Made by a program: the position numbers and the translations under genes. Under the pieces are notes generated by a model. It did no database searches. It was not told the DNA's origin and saw only the letters and a program-made list of their open reading frames with translations. A DNA stretch of 64,000 nucleotides from Halorarius litoreus (GTDB taxonomy: Archaea > Halobacteriota > Halobacteria > Halobacteriales > Haloarculaceae): the NCBI RefSeq assembly GCF_024362405.1, contig NZ_CP101454.1, positions 2,356,001-2,420,000 on the forward strand, written 5' to 3'. Position 1 is the stretch's first letter, and each line of letters begins with the position of its first letter. This document shows positions 16,754-24,125 of this stretch, one piece after another.

Positions 16754-18072
16754 TCCCACGGCCAGACGCCCGCCGCGCGCATTCCGGGTTCGGCGTCCGC
16801 GGCGTCCAGTTGTGAGCGGAGGGTCTCGGTGTCGACGCGCGGCAGACTCGTGTGCGTGAGTTCACGGACGAGCAGCGCCGTCAGCAACGCGTGGGTCCGC
16901 AGCGTTCGCGGGTCGGCCTTGTCGCGGGTGTCCGCGGCGGTGTGCGTCCAGCCCCGTCCGCGCTCGCGGGAGTCGGGGAACTGGCTGTGGAGCTGGAGAG
17001 CTGGCACTCCCCGACGCAGGAATGGCCAGTGGTCGCTGTAGGGGTGGGGCGTCTCCTTCACGTGGAGCGGCTGGCCAGCCTCCGCAACGACGCGTTCGGC
17101 CAGTTCGCGAGCGGCGTCGCTCCCGTGGGTCAGCGCCCGGAGGTCGCGGTGGCGGCCGGCGCCGTCGACGTTGACGACCGCTCGAAGATCGTCTGTGGGC
17201 AGTTCCGTGGCCAGTTGCCGCGCGCCGAGCAGCCCAGTCTCCTCGCAGCCGACGCCCGCGACGACGACCCGACAGCCGAGGTCGCAGTCGGTGAGGTAGC
17301 GTGCCGCGGTGACGACGGTCGTGATGCCACAGCCGTTGTCGAGTGCCCCCTCTGCGATGTCGTGGGCGTCGAGGTGTGCGACCAGGAGAACGGCCTCGTC
17401 CGTCTCGGGGCCGAGCGTCCCGACGACGTTGTGGGCGGTGCCGGGCTCGGTCGTGGCGTCGACGCGAAGGTGGGCGGTCCCCTCGGCGGCGTACTCGCGG
17501 AGCCACTCGCCCGTCTCGTAGGAGACGCCCACACCTGGAATCGCGGCCTCCTCGCCGAACCGGAGCGTGCCCGTGGGAATCAGCTGGCCGGGTTCGTGGT
17601 GGGCGAAGACGAAGCCGCTCGCCCCTGCGTCGACCGCGTGGCCGAACTTCTCCATCCGGTGGACGTAGCGCCCGCCGGTGGGTGAATCGGTGTCAGCGAC
17701 GACGACCTTGCCCGCGACGTCGGCCGCCTCGATGTCGTCGGGAGTGCCGTGGCCCACGTCGACCAGCTCGCCCGCGAGGTCGCCAGCGGGCGAGTACGGG
17801 AGCGCCTGTGCGACGAACGCGCGGTCGAGGTCCCGGTCGGGGATGCGAACCGAGAGCGTCGTCTCGCCGCGGTGCCACCGCTGGATGTCGAACGGGTGGA
17901 TGTCGGGGGTAGCCCCCGCCGCGTCGAGCGCCTCGGCGACGAGTTCCGCGGCGCGACGCTCACCGGGCGACCCACCGAGCCGCGGGCCGACCTCCACAAG
18001 GTCGGTGAGGAACCGCCACGGGAACGGGTCGCCGAACGCGCGGCCGGCGAGCGAGCGTGCGGTGTCGTCCAT
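16750..18072 (-). CDS. M28-family metallopeptidase
   Basis: A 440-residue protein. The N-terminal third includes a PA-type insert (AADVAGKVVVADTDSPTGG...). The catalytic M28 domain follows, with zinc-site segments HLDAHD, ALDNGCG, GCEETGLLGARQ, VNVDGAG and HPYSDHWPF. No signal peptide is seen, suggesting a cytoplasmic aminopeptidase. The ATG at 18072 is the natural start; the frame stays open much further upstream only because it runs antisense to the PepF gene. Confidence 0.88.
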   Translation of the reverse strand: MDDTARSLAGRAFGDPFPWRFLTDLVEVGPRLGGSPGERRAAELVAEALDAAGATPDIHPFDIQRWHRGETTLSVRIPDRDLDRAFVAQALPYSPAGDLAGELVDVGHGTPDDIEAADVAGKVVVADTDSPTGGRYVHRMEKFGHAVDAGASGFVFAHHEPGQLIPTGTLRFGEEAAIPGVGVSYETGEWLREYAAEGTAHLRVDATTEPGTAHNVVGTLGPETDEAVLLVAHLDAHDIAEGALDNGCGITTVVTAARYLTDCDLGCRVVVAGVGCEETGLLGARQLATELPTDDLRAVVNVDGAGRHRDLRALTHGSDAARELAERVVAEAGQPLHVKETPHPYSDHWPFLRRGVPALQLHSQFPDSRERGRGWTHTAADTRDKADPRTLRTHALLTALLVRELTHTSLPRVDTETLRSQLDAADAEPGMRAAGVWPWD

Positions 18073-18174
18073 ACCCGGAGGTCGCGCCACAGCCGCAAAA
18101 CCCCTCGGCTCGCGCTCCTGTGTCGTCACGCGGACGACGATGCGTTTACACCTGCGGGGTGGGTAGGGGTGCCA

Positions 18175-19965
18175 ATGAGTTCGGTTCCCGAGCGGAGCGA
18201 TATCGACGAGGCGTACAAGTGGGATCTGGAGTCGATGTTCGTCGGCGACGACGCGTGGGAGGACGCCTACGAGGACGTCCAGGAGCGCCTCGACGAGCTC
18301 CAGGCGTTCGAGGGGCAGGTGACCGAGGACGCCGAGACGCTGCTGGACGTGCTGGAACTCCGCGAGGAGCTGATGCGCGAAGTGTCGAACGTCGCCGCCT
18401 ACGCCCGGATGCGGTCCGACGAGGACACGACGAACCAGGAGTACCAGGCGCTCTCGGCGCGGGCGCAGTCGCTCGCCTCGCAGGCGTCGAGCGCCGCGTC
18501 GTTCATCGAGCCCGAACTGCAACAGGTCGACCGCGACACTCTCCAGGGGTTCGTCGACAGCGAGCCCGCGCTCGAACCGTACGGTCACTACTTCGACGAC
18601 GTGCTGCGGATGAAACCGCACACCCGCTCGCCCGAGATCGAGGAACTCCTCGCGGAGCTGTCGGAGGTCACCGGCGCGGCCGGCGACGTCTACTCGATGC
18701 TCTCGAACGCCGACATGGAGTTCCCGGCCGTGGACGACACCGAGGGTGAGCCCCAGCGCATCACGCAGTCGAACTTCACGAGCCTGCTGAAGAACCGCGA
18801 CCGCGAGTTCCGCCAGCGCGTCTACGAGGCGTACTTCGAGGAGTGGGGCGAGTTCCGAAACACCGTCTCGACGGCGTACAAGAACAGCGTGAAGGCGAAC
18901 TCGAAGCTCGCGACCGCCCGCAACTACGACACCGCCCGCGAGGCGAGTCTCGACGGGGCGAACATCCCCGTCGAGGTGTACGACAACCTCCTCGAGTCGG
19001 TCCGCGACAACCTCGACGTGCTCCACCGCCACGCCGACCTCAAACGCGAGCGACTCGGCGTCGACGAGCTGCAGATGTGGGACCTGTACGCGCCGCTCAC
19101 GGACAGCGACTCGCCGGACATCGAGTACGAGCAGGCGAAAGAGTGGGTCATCGAGGCGGTCGCCCCGCTCGGTGAGGACTACCAGCAGCGGCTCGCAGAC
19201 GGGCTCGACTCCCGCTGGGTCGACGTCTACGAGAACGAGGGGAAGCGGTCGGGCGCGTACTCCTCGGGGACGTACGACAGCCAGCCGTACATCCTGATGA
19301 ACTACCAGGACGACGTGACCTCGATGTACACGCTGGCGCACGAACTCGGCCACTCGCTGCACACCCAGCTGTCGAGCGAGGAGCAACCCTACGTCTACTC
19401 CAGCTACGAGATCTTCACCGCCGAAGTCGCCTCCACGGTGAACGAGGCGCTCTTGACCGAGTACCTGCTCGACACCGTCGAGGACGAGACGCTGCGCCGA
19501 CACATCCTCGACGAGTACCTCGAACGGTTCCGGTCGACGCTGTTCCGCCAGACGATGTTCGCGGACTTCGAGCACCAGGCCCACGAGCTGTCGGAGGCCG
19601 GCGGCGCGCTCACCGCCGACACACTCGACGAGCTGTACGGCGATCTCAAGCGCGAGTACTACGCGAACGCGACGGTCGACGAGCACATCACCCGCGAGTG
19701 GATGCGGATTCCGCACTTCTACTACGGGTTTTACGTCTACCAGTACGCGACGGGCATCTCGGCGGCGAACGCGCTCGTCGAGGGCATCCTCGACGAGGGT
19801 GAACCCGCGGCCGAACGCTACCTCGACTTCCTGAAGAAGGGGTCGCGGGAGTACCCGCTCGAACTGCTCGACGGCGCGGGCGTCGACATGGCGAGTCCCG
19901 ACCCCGTCGAGTCGGCCATCGCGGCGTACGACGAGTACGTCGGCGAGTTCGAGGACCTGTCGTAA
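18175..19965 (+). CDS. pepF: Oligoendopeptidase F (M3 family)
   Basis: A 596-residue zinc metallopeptidase cleaving short peptides in the cytoplasm. The all-helical N-terminal half (about residues 1-370) leads to the catalytic domain with HELGHSLHTQLSSE (HExxH near residue 388) and the downstream glutamate in YSSYEIFTAEVAS. The length matches bacterial and archaeal PepF (about 600 residues). It is divergent from the M28 peptidase gene, with 102 nt between starts. Confidence 0.95.
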   Translation: MSSVPERSDIDEAYKWDLESMFVGDDAWEDAYEDVQERLDELQAFEGQVTEDAETLLDVLELREELMREVSNVAAYARMRSDEDTTNQEYQALSARAQSLASQASSAASFIEPELQQVDRDTLQGFVDSEPALEPYGHYFDDVLRMKPHTRSPEIEELLAELSEVTGAAGDVYSMLSNADMEFPAVDDTEGEPQRITQSNFTSLLKNRDREFRQRVYEAYFEEWGEFRNTVSTAYKNSVKANSKLATARNYDTAREASLDGANIPVEVYDNLLESVRDNLDVLHRHADLKRERLGVDELQMWDLYAPLTDSDSPDIEYEQAKEWVIEAVAPLGEDYQQRLADGLDSRWVDVYENEGKRSGAYSSGTYDSQPYILMNYQDDVTSMYTLAHELGHSLHTQLSSEEQPYVYSSYEIFTAEVASTVNEALLTEYLLDTVEDETLRRHILDEYLERFRSTLFRQTMFADFEHQAHELSEAGGALTADTLDELYGDLKREYYANATVDEHITREWMRIPHFYYGFYVYQYATGISAANALVEGILDEGEPAAERYLDFLKKGSREYPLELLDGAGVDMASPDPVESAIAAYDEYVGEFEDLS

Positions 19966-20043
19966 CGGCGCTGACGGCCGGATTCGAAAATCCGGACTAC
20001 CCGAAGACCTTTCTACGTCGGCGGCCCAAACTCGGACAGCCAG

Positions 20044-21264
20044 ATGTCTCGCAGTCCCTCGCTTCCTGACCGACCGAAGCTGGACCTCGACGCCGATATG
20101 TCGGCCGACGAACGGCTCGACGCGCTCCGGGACCACTACCTGGACATCGTCCACGTCCACGACGAGCTGGCCGACCAGCTCGAAGCCGCCCGCGACAAGC
20201 AGACCGACTTACGGGAGGAGGTCGATACGCTCCAGCGGGAGAACGAGGCCCTGAAGACCTCGTCGCTGTACATCGCGACGGTCGAGGAGGTCACCGACGA
20301 GGACGGCGTCGTGCTCAAGCAGCACGGCAACAACCAGGAGGTGCTCACCGACGTCTCGCCCCGGCTCGGCGACAAGCTCGAAGCCGGCGACCGCGTCGCC
20401 ATCAACGACTCCTTCGCCGTCCAGACCATCCTCGACAACGAGACGGACGCCCGCGCACAGGCGATGCAGGTGGAGACGAAGCCCGACGTGACGTACGCCG
20501 ACATCGGCGGCATTGACGAACAGGTCCAGGAGGTCCGAGAAGCGGTCGAGGACCCACTCACCAACCCCGAGCAGTTCGAGGCCGTCGGTATCGAGCCGCC
20601 GACCGGCGTGCTCCTGCACGGCCCGCCGGGGACGGGCAAGACGATGCTCGCGAAGGCCGTCGCCAACGAGACGGACGCGACGTTCATCAAGATGGCCGGC
20701 TCCGAACTCGTCCAGAAGTTCATCGGTGAGGGTGCACGGCTCGTCCGCGACCTGTTCGAACTCGCCGCGGAGCGCGAGCCCGCAATCATCTTCATCGACG
20801 AGATCGACGCCATCGCCTCGAAGCGGACGGAGTCGAAGACCTCCGGCGACGCCGAGGTGCAGCGGACGATGATGCAGCTGCTCTCGGAGATGGACGGGTT
20901 CGAAGCCCGCGGTGACATCTCCATCATCGCCGCCACCAACCGCTTCGACATGCTCGACCAGGCGATTCTTCGCCCGGGTCGGTTCGACCGCCTCATCGAG
21001 GTTCCCGAACCGAACTTCGAGGGTCGCAAGCGCATCCTCGAGATTCACTCCCGCGAGATGAACCTCGCCGACGTGGACTTCGAGGAACTCGCCGAGCGGA
21101 CCGAGGGGTTCTCGGGTGCGGAGATCGAGTCGCTCACGACCGAAGCCGGGATGTTCGCCATCCGCGGCGACCGGACCGAGGTCCGCACGCAGGACTTCCT
21201 CGACGCCTTCGAGAAGATCTCGCGCAACGACACGGAAGCAGGACTGCCGGTCGCGTTCTACTAA
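20044..21264 (+). CDS. pan: Proteasome-activating nucleotidase (PAN)
   Basis: A 406-residue AAA+ unfoldase feeding the 20S proteasome. An N-terminal coiled coil (about residues 35-75) and OB domain (about 75-130) lead to the AAA domain. Its motifs are Walker A GPPGTGKT (about 196-203), Walker B IIFIDEIDAIAS, sensor 1 IAATNRFD and the arginine finger region RPGRFDR. The C-terminus reads GLPVAFY: the usual HbYX motif (hydrophobic-Tyr-any) is present only as AFY, with Phe in the Tyr position. It follows pepF on the same strand by 78 nt. Confidence 0.95.
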   Translation: MSRSPSLPDRPKLDLDADMSADERLDALRDHYLDIVHVHDELADQLEAARDKQTDLREEVDTLQRENEALKTSSLYIATVEEVTDEDGVVLKQHGNNQEVLTDVSPRLGDKLEAGDRVAINDSFAVQTILDNETDARAQAMQVETKPDVTYADIGGIDEQVQEVREAVEDPLTNPEQFEAVGIEPPTGVLLHGPPGTGKTMLAKAVANETDATFIKMAGSELVQKFIGEGARLVRDLFELAAEREPAIIFIDEIDAIASKRTESKTSGDAEVQRTMMQLLSEMDGFEARGDISIIAATNRFDMLDQAILRPGRFDRLIEVPEPNFEGRKRILEIHSREMNLADVDFEELAERTEGFSGAEIESLTTEAGMFAIRGDRTEVRTQDFLDAFEKISRNDTEAGLPVAFY

Positions 21265-21268
21265 GCAC

Positions 21269-21273
21269 TTTTT
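21269..21273 (+). terminator. Oligo-T terminator after the PAN gene
   Basis: A run of five T lies five bases past the PAN stop codon. Archaeal RNA polymerase commonly terminates at such T tracts. A second patch of A/T runs (caaaaac, gaaaaaga) follows near 21322-21342. Confidence 0.4.
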
Positions 21274-21515
21274 GCACCTCCTTCGCTCGTCGCTCAAACC
21301 ACGAGCGACTCGCTCAGTCGGGCAAAAACTTGCGGAAAAAGACACGTCGGGACTCCAGTCGCGGCCTCGCTTCGCTCACGGCTCGTTGCACTCGCCGTCT
21401 GCTCGCGGGCCTTCGGCCCGGTCGCACGGCCCGTGGCGCTCCGCGCCACGCTGTTCGCATCGCGGTTCTCCCGCTGGTCGAACCGCGCGCCGCTCGGCCG
21501 CGGTATTCGGCGCTC

Positions 21516-21556
21516 GGTGAACCGCTCGATCGCTTCGCTCCCGCGCGGATGCTAGC
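21516..21556. repeat. Left arm of 41-nt inverted repeat framing the DUF5813 gene
   Basis: These 41 bases are the reverse complement of 22122-22162 at 37 of 41 positions. The arm ends one base before the stop codon of the enclosed gene. It contains the words gaaccgctcg and cttcgctccc. Confidence 0.85.
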
Positions 21557-21557
21557 G

Positions 21558-22058
21558 CTACAGTGGCGTTCCGCCCCGGCCCTCTCCCTGACTCGCCTGT
21601 GAGAGCATCGACGCGACGGGCTCGGTGTAGCTGTAGCCCGGCACGATGCCCTCCATGTAGGTGCCTTCGGCATACTCGACGAGCGCCTTCGCGATGGCCG
21701 GTGCGCGGTCGGCGTTGCCCCACTCGAACACGAACACGGCGACGGCATCGCCCTCCTCCTCGAACACGTCGAGGTCGGCGAGTTCTATCGAATCGCGGAT
21801 GGCACCGGGGGCGTCCTCCAGTCGGAGCGCGTAGGTGTCGAACCAACCGTCCTCGACGGCGGGGCCGACGGGCTCTTCGGTGGCCGTCGAGAGCATCGGT
21901 GCCCGGATGGTGACCGTGTACCGGAGCGCCCAGTCGTCAGTCTCACTCGCCGTCGCTCGTCCGTCGAACGCTGTGGTCGTCAACTCGAACTCGTCGCCGT
22001 CCCGCTCGAACGCCTCGTGTGCGTCGAAGGCGCGTTCGGCTCTCTCGGGCAGACTCAT
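21558..22058 (-). CDS. DUF5813-family haloarchaeal protein
   Basis: A 166-residue acidic protein resembling the haloarchaeal DUF5813 family: MSLPERAERAFDAHEAFERDGDEF start, a central TVTIRAPML strand and a C-terminal helix with YMEGIVPGYSYTEPVASML. The function is unknown; no catalytic motif, signal or membrane segment is seen. The ATG at 22058 fits the usual N-terminus, while an ATG-initiated extension to 22100 adds 14 unlike residues. The gene alone is enclosed by the inverted repeat at 21516-21556 and 22122-22162. Confidence 0.72.
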   Translation of the reverse strand: MSLPERAERAFDAHEAFERDGDEFELTTTAFDGRATASETDDWALRYTVTIRAPMLSTATEEPVGPAVEDGWFDTYALRLEDAPGAIRDSIELADLDVFEEEGDAVAVFVFEWGNADRAPAIAKALVEYAEGTYMEGIVPGYSYTEPVASMLSQASQGEGRGGTPL

Positions 22059-22121
22059 TGGACATCCATAGGCAACGGGAGTGGAAAAACGGCTCGTCAC
22101 GAAGCCAGTAACATTAGTCTC

Positions 22122-22162
22122 ACCAGCATCCGCGAGGGAGCGAAGCGACCGAGCGGTTCACC
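22122..22162. repeat. Right arm of 41-nt inverted repeat framing the DUF5813 gene
   Basis: Partner of 21516-21556, with four mismatches in 41. It starts 64 nt upstream of the DUF5813 start codon, so it could overlap the promoter region. It runs directly into another palindrome at 22161-22189. Confidence 0.85.
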
Positions 22163-22241
22163 GGACGCGAGGCGAAGCCGAGCGTCCGGGATGTTTTTGA
22201 TGCAGCTTTTTGCGAGGAGTGGTGGCCGTGAAGCGGCCACC
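22161..22241. repeat. Two hairpins upstream of the DUF5813 gene
   Basis: The first is ccggacgc/gcgtccgg (22161-22168 and 22182-22189) with an inner ggc-gaa-gcc. The second is ggtggccg/cggccacc (22221-22228 and 22234-22241) with a five-base loop. Between them are two T5 runs (gtttttga and ctttttgc). Together with the neighbouring repeats they fill the 302-nt gap between the DUF5813 gene and tRNA-Leu. Confidence 0.75.
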
Positions 22242-22250
22242 CGACGAAGT

Positions 22251-22255
22251 AAAAA
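22251..22255 (-). terminator. Oligo-T terminator for tRNA-Leu read-through transcript
   Basis: Five A on the plus strand form a T5 run on the minus strand, three bases beyond the partial tRNA copy at 22258-22279. If transcription of tRNA-Leu ends here, the primary transcript would include both hairpins and the second 3'-end copy. Confidence 0.4.
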
Positions 22256-22257
22256 GG

Positions 22258-22361
22258 TGCGGGGGAAGGGATTCGAACCGCGGTCGCTCACGCTGTTCGC
22301 TCCCTGCTTCGAATCCCACGGCCGATTCTCACGGCTCTCGCGTTCGCTCGAGCCGGAGAAT
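22258..22361 (-). repeat. tRNA-Leu(UAA) 3'-flanking element with partial tRNA copy
   Basis: Read in the tRNA direction, a hairpin (22325-22337 with 22350-22361) starts at the tRNA 3' end. Next comes an inverted T-arm piece (ttcgaatccc, 22308-22317), then a direct 22-base exact copy of the tRNA 3' end (22258-22279 equals 22361-22382). The copy includes the discriminator, the acceptor strand and most of the T-arm. The inverted and direct T-arm pieces make a perfect 10-bp stem (22268-22277 with 22308-22317) around a 30-base loop. Confidence 0.88.
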
Positions 22362-22445
22362 GCGGGGGAAGGGATTCGAACCCTCGAACGCCTACGCGAG
22401 CGGATCTTAAGTCCGCCGCCTTTGTCCAGACTCGGCCACCCCCGC
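22361..22445 (-). tRNA. tRNA-Leu (anticodon UAA)
   Basis: An 85-nt class II tRNA on the minus strand. The acceptor stem is GCGGGGG/CCCCCGC with discriminator A, and the D-arm starts TGGCCGAGTCTGG. The anticodon stem GCGGA/TCCGC holds loop CTTAAGA (anticodon TAA). It has a long variable arm and the T-arm GAGGGTTCGAATCCCTT. CCA is not encoded. Confidence 0.96.
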
Positions 22446-22607
22446 GCATTCGCTACTGGCACCGTTGGTGGAAAAGCCGTTACGGTCCGGCGAAGGTTCA
22501 AATACGAACCCGTGGCCACCAGTCCCGTGACCTGAGTGTCGCCCGCGGTGGTCCAGGCGGGAGTGCGGCCACCCACCGCGAGAAGGAAGGAGCCGCCTGT
22601 TCGCCAC

Positions 22608-22943
22608 TCACCAATCGACGGAGAGCGTGCCGTCCCCGTGGGGGTCGGGTGCGATCTCCTCGTTGGTCCGACGGTCGACGACGTGGATGACGCCGCGGTC
22701 CTTCTTCGCGGGGCAGACCTCCGCGGCGCGGACGTTGTGGTCGAGTTCGTCCTCGCCGAAGAAGTAGGTGTTCGGCTGAGCGATGCCCGACGAGAGCTTC
22801 ATCTCCCAGTTCGTGGACACCTCGGCGCACTTCCCCGCTGCGATGCACTTGTTCGCCTCGAAGATGATCTTGTAGGGTGCCTCCTCGACGGGCGGTGCGT
22901 CGGCCTCCCCGATCTCGCTCGGGTCGATGGGTTCGTCGGCCAT
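22608..22943 (-). CDS. Ferredoxin, probably single-cluster
   Basis: A 111-residue acidic protein with three cysteines in the order Cys-x5-Cys (CIAAGKC) and a later Cys-Pro (VCPAKKDRG). This is the pattern of single-cluster 3Fe-4S ferredoxins; a fourth cluster cysteine is not present. An insert (STNWEMKLSSGIAQPNTYFF) separates the halves. It carries a 20-residue acidic N-terminal tail, a common halophilic feature. It lies downstream of the two TrkA-C membrane proteins on the same strand, without overlap. Confidence 0.8.
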   Translation of the reverse strand: MADEPIDPSEIGEADAPPVEEAPYKIIFEANKCIAAGKCAEVSTNWEMKLSSGIAQPNTYFFGEDELDHNVRAAEVCPAKKDRGVIHVVDRRTNEEIAPDPHGDGTLSVDW

Positions 22944-22967
22944 TGTCGAGAGGACGGAGCGACGGGA

Positions 22968-24125
22968 TTAGTCGTTGTCGGGTTCGGGAGCACGAGCCGC
23001 CGCGTTGAGCCGCCGGAGCTGGTCCGGGCGCGCGATGGCGTACAGCGACTCGCCTGCGGCGAGCTGCCGGCTTCGTGGTGGGATCGGGACCACGTCGCCG
23101 TCGGCCGTCCGCACCGCGACGACCGAGGCGTCGACGTCGCTGAGGGCCGTGCCGACGAGCGGACTCCCCTCGGCGAGGGTCGTGACACCCATCGTCTCCT
23201 CGGCCGCGCGGAGCAGCGACGCGAACTCGCGGTCCGATCGCGGCTCGACTGGAAGCGTGACCAGTCGGTACTGCGTATTGCTGTCGAGCGCCGGCACGTC
23301 GGCGGCGTCGACGGCGAGCGTCACGACGTCCTCTGAGGTGCCACGGAGCTCGCCGGTGCAGACCAGCTCTGGCTCTTCGGCGCCGGTCCGGTACACCTGG
23401 ACGATGTCGCCCGCGCTCGCGGCGAACGCCGGGTCTGCGTGCACCGCCACGGCGCACGTCTCGGGCGGGAGCGTCGGCCCCAGTCCCGACTCGCGAGAGC
23501 CGACGGCGAGATACGCCACGGTCCCGTCGGCCTCGATGTCGATGTCGGCGTAGCCGATGCCGTAGTCGTCTTCGAGCCGCGCGACGAGCCGCTCGCGGAG
23601 TTCGTCGACGGTCAGGCCACGGGGGAACACGAGCGACTCGCCGGCCATCGACTCCTTGATGTCGTCAGCTATCGGGTCGTATGCGTCCATGTCCTTGATC
23701 TCCTCGGGGAGCGTGACGGTGATGACCCGCCCCCCGGAGCGCACGAGCTGGGAGACGTCGACGGACCGACCCGGACGCCGTCGGAACACGGTCTCGGCGA
23801 ACCGGTCGCCCGAGCGCCCACCGCCGGCTGCGGCCACCGCGCTCACGGCGAGGGTGAGGGTGTTGATGGCGATGGCGGTGGGTTCGAGCGGTGATTCGCC
23901 GGCAGCGGGGTTAATGACGCTCCCGAGCGCGGAGGTCGTCTGTAACGACAGCGCCACGGCGGCGAGCCCGACGAGCACCGCGAGCCCCTCGGGAACGCGG
24001 CTCCGAGCGTACCAGCGGTGGACGACCGCGATGGTCGCCCCGAGAAGACCGGCGGCGAGTCCCAGCCCGATGATGAGCAGCACGTTCTCGACCAGTCGAC
24101 CGGCGATGTCGCCGTCGAGTTGCAT
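22968..24125 (-). CDS. Membrane protein with TrkA-C domain, K+ channel associated
   Basis: A 385-residue protein. Three hydrophobic segments in the first 100 residues are followed by a long soluble part that ends in a TrkA-C-like domain (TTLAEGSPLVGTALSD...GDVVPIPPRSRQLAAGESLYAIA, about residues 310-370). It has no TrkA-N Rossmann motif and no selectivity filter. The gene overlaps the preceding paralogue-like gene by one base triplet (ATGA at 24123-24126), so they are made together, probably as subunits of one potassium-handling complex. Confidence 0.72.
   Translation of the reverse strand: MQLDGDIAGRLVENVLLIIGLGLAAGLLGATIAVVHRWYARSRVPEGLAVLVGLAAVALSLQTTSALGSVINPAAGESPLEPTAIAINTLTLAVSAVAAAGGGRSGDRFAETVFRRRPGRSVDVSQLVRSGGRVITVTLPEEIKDMDAYDPIADDIKESMAGESLVFPRGLTVDELRERLVARLEDDYGIGYADIDIEADGTVAYLAVGSRESGLGPTLPPETCAVAVHADPAFAASAGDIVQVYRTGAEEPELVCTGELRGTSEDVVTLAVDAADVPALDSNTQYRLVTLPVEPRSDREFASLLRAAEETMGVTTLAEGSPLVGTALSDVDASVVAVRTADGDVVPIPPRSRQLAAGESLYAIARPDQLRRLNAAARAPEPDND

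Larger units (their letters stand above)
21265..21557. repeat. Hairpin-rich intergenic segment after the PAN gene
   Basis: No gene is visible in these 293 bases. They are packed with inverted repeats. A stem cgggcc/ggcccg has a ttc loop near 21408-21422. Stem gtggcgc/gcgccac (21433-21439 and 21443-21449) and stem cgcggttc/gaaccgcg (21461-21468 and 21480-21487) follow. Words such as cttcgctc and gctcg recur throughout. The last 41 bases (21516-21556) are half of a long inverted repeat framing the DUF5813 gene. Confidence 0.7.

Noticed and set aside
16750..20160. A 1136-codon open frame on the minus strand
   Set aside because: Only the part up to 18072 is the M28 peptidase. The rest is antisense to pepF and lacks protein-like composition; long antisense frames are common in this G+C-rich codon pattern.
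21516..22162. Insertion sequence call
   Set aside because: Inverted repeats are present, but the enclosed protein has no transposase motif and no target duplication is visible, so it is reported as repeats plus a CDS.
22258..22320. Possible second tRNA-Leu
   Set aside because: The 22-base match covers only the 3' end; upstream sequence does not fold into the other arms.
22122..22445. CRISPR array suspicion from repeated words
   Set aside because: The repeats are inverted and tRNA-derived, not regularly spaced direct repeats, and no cas genes are near.
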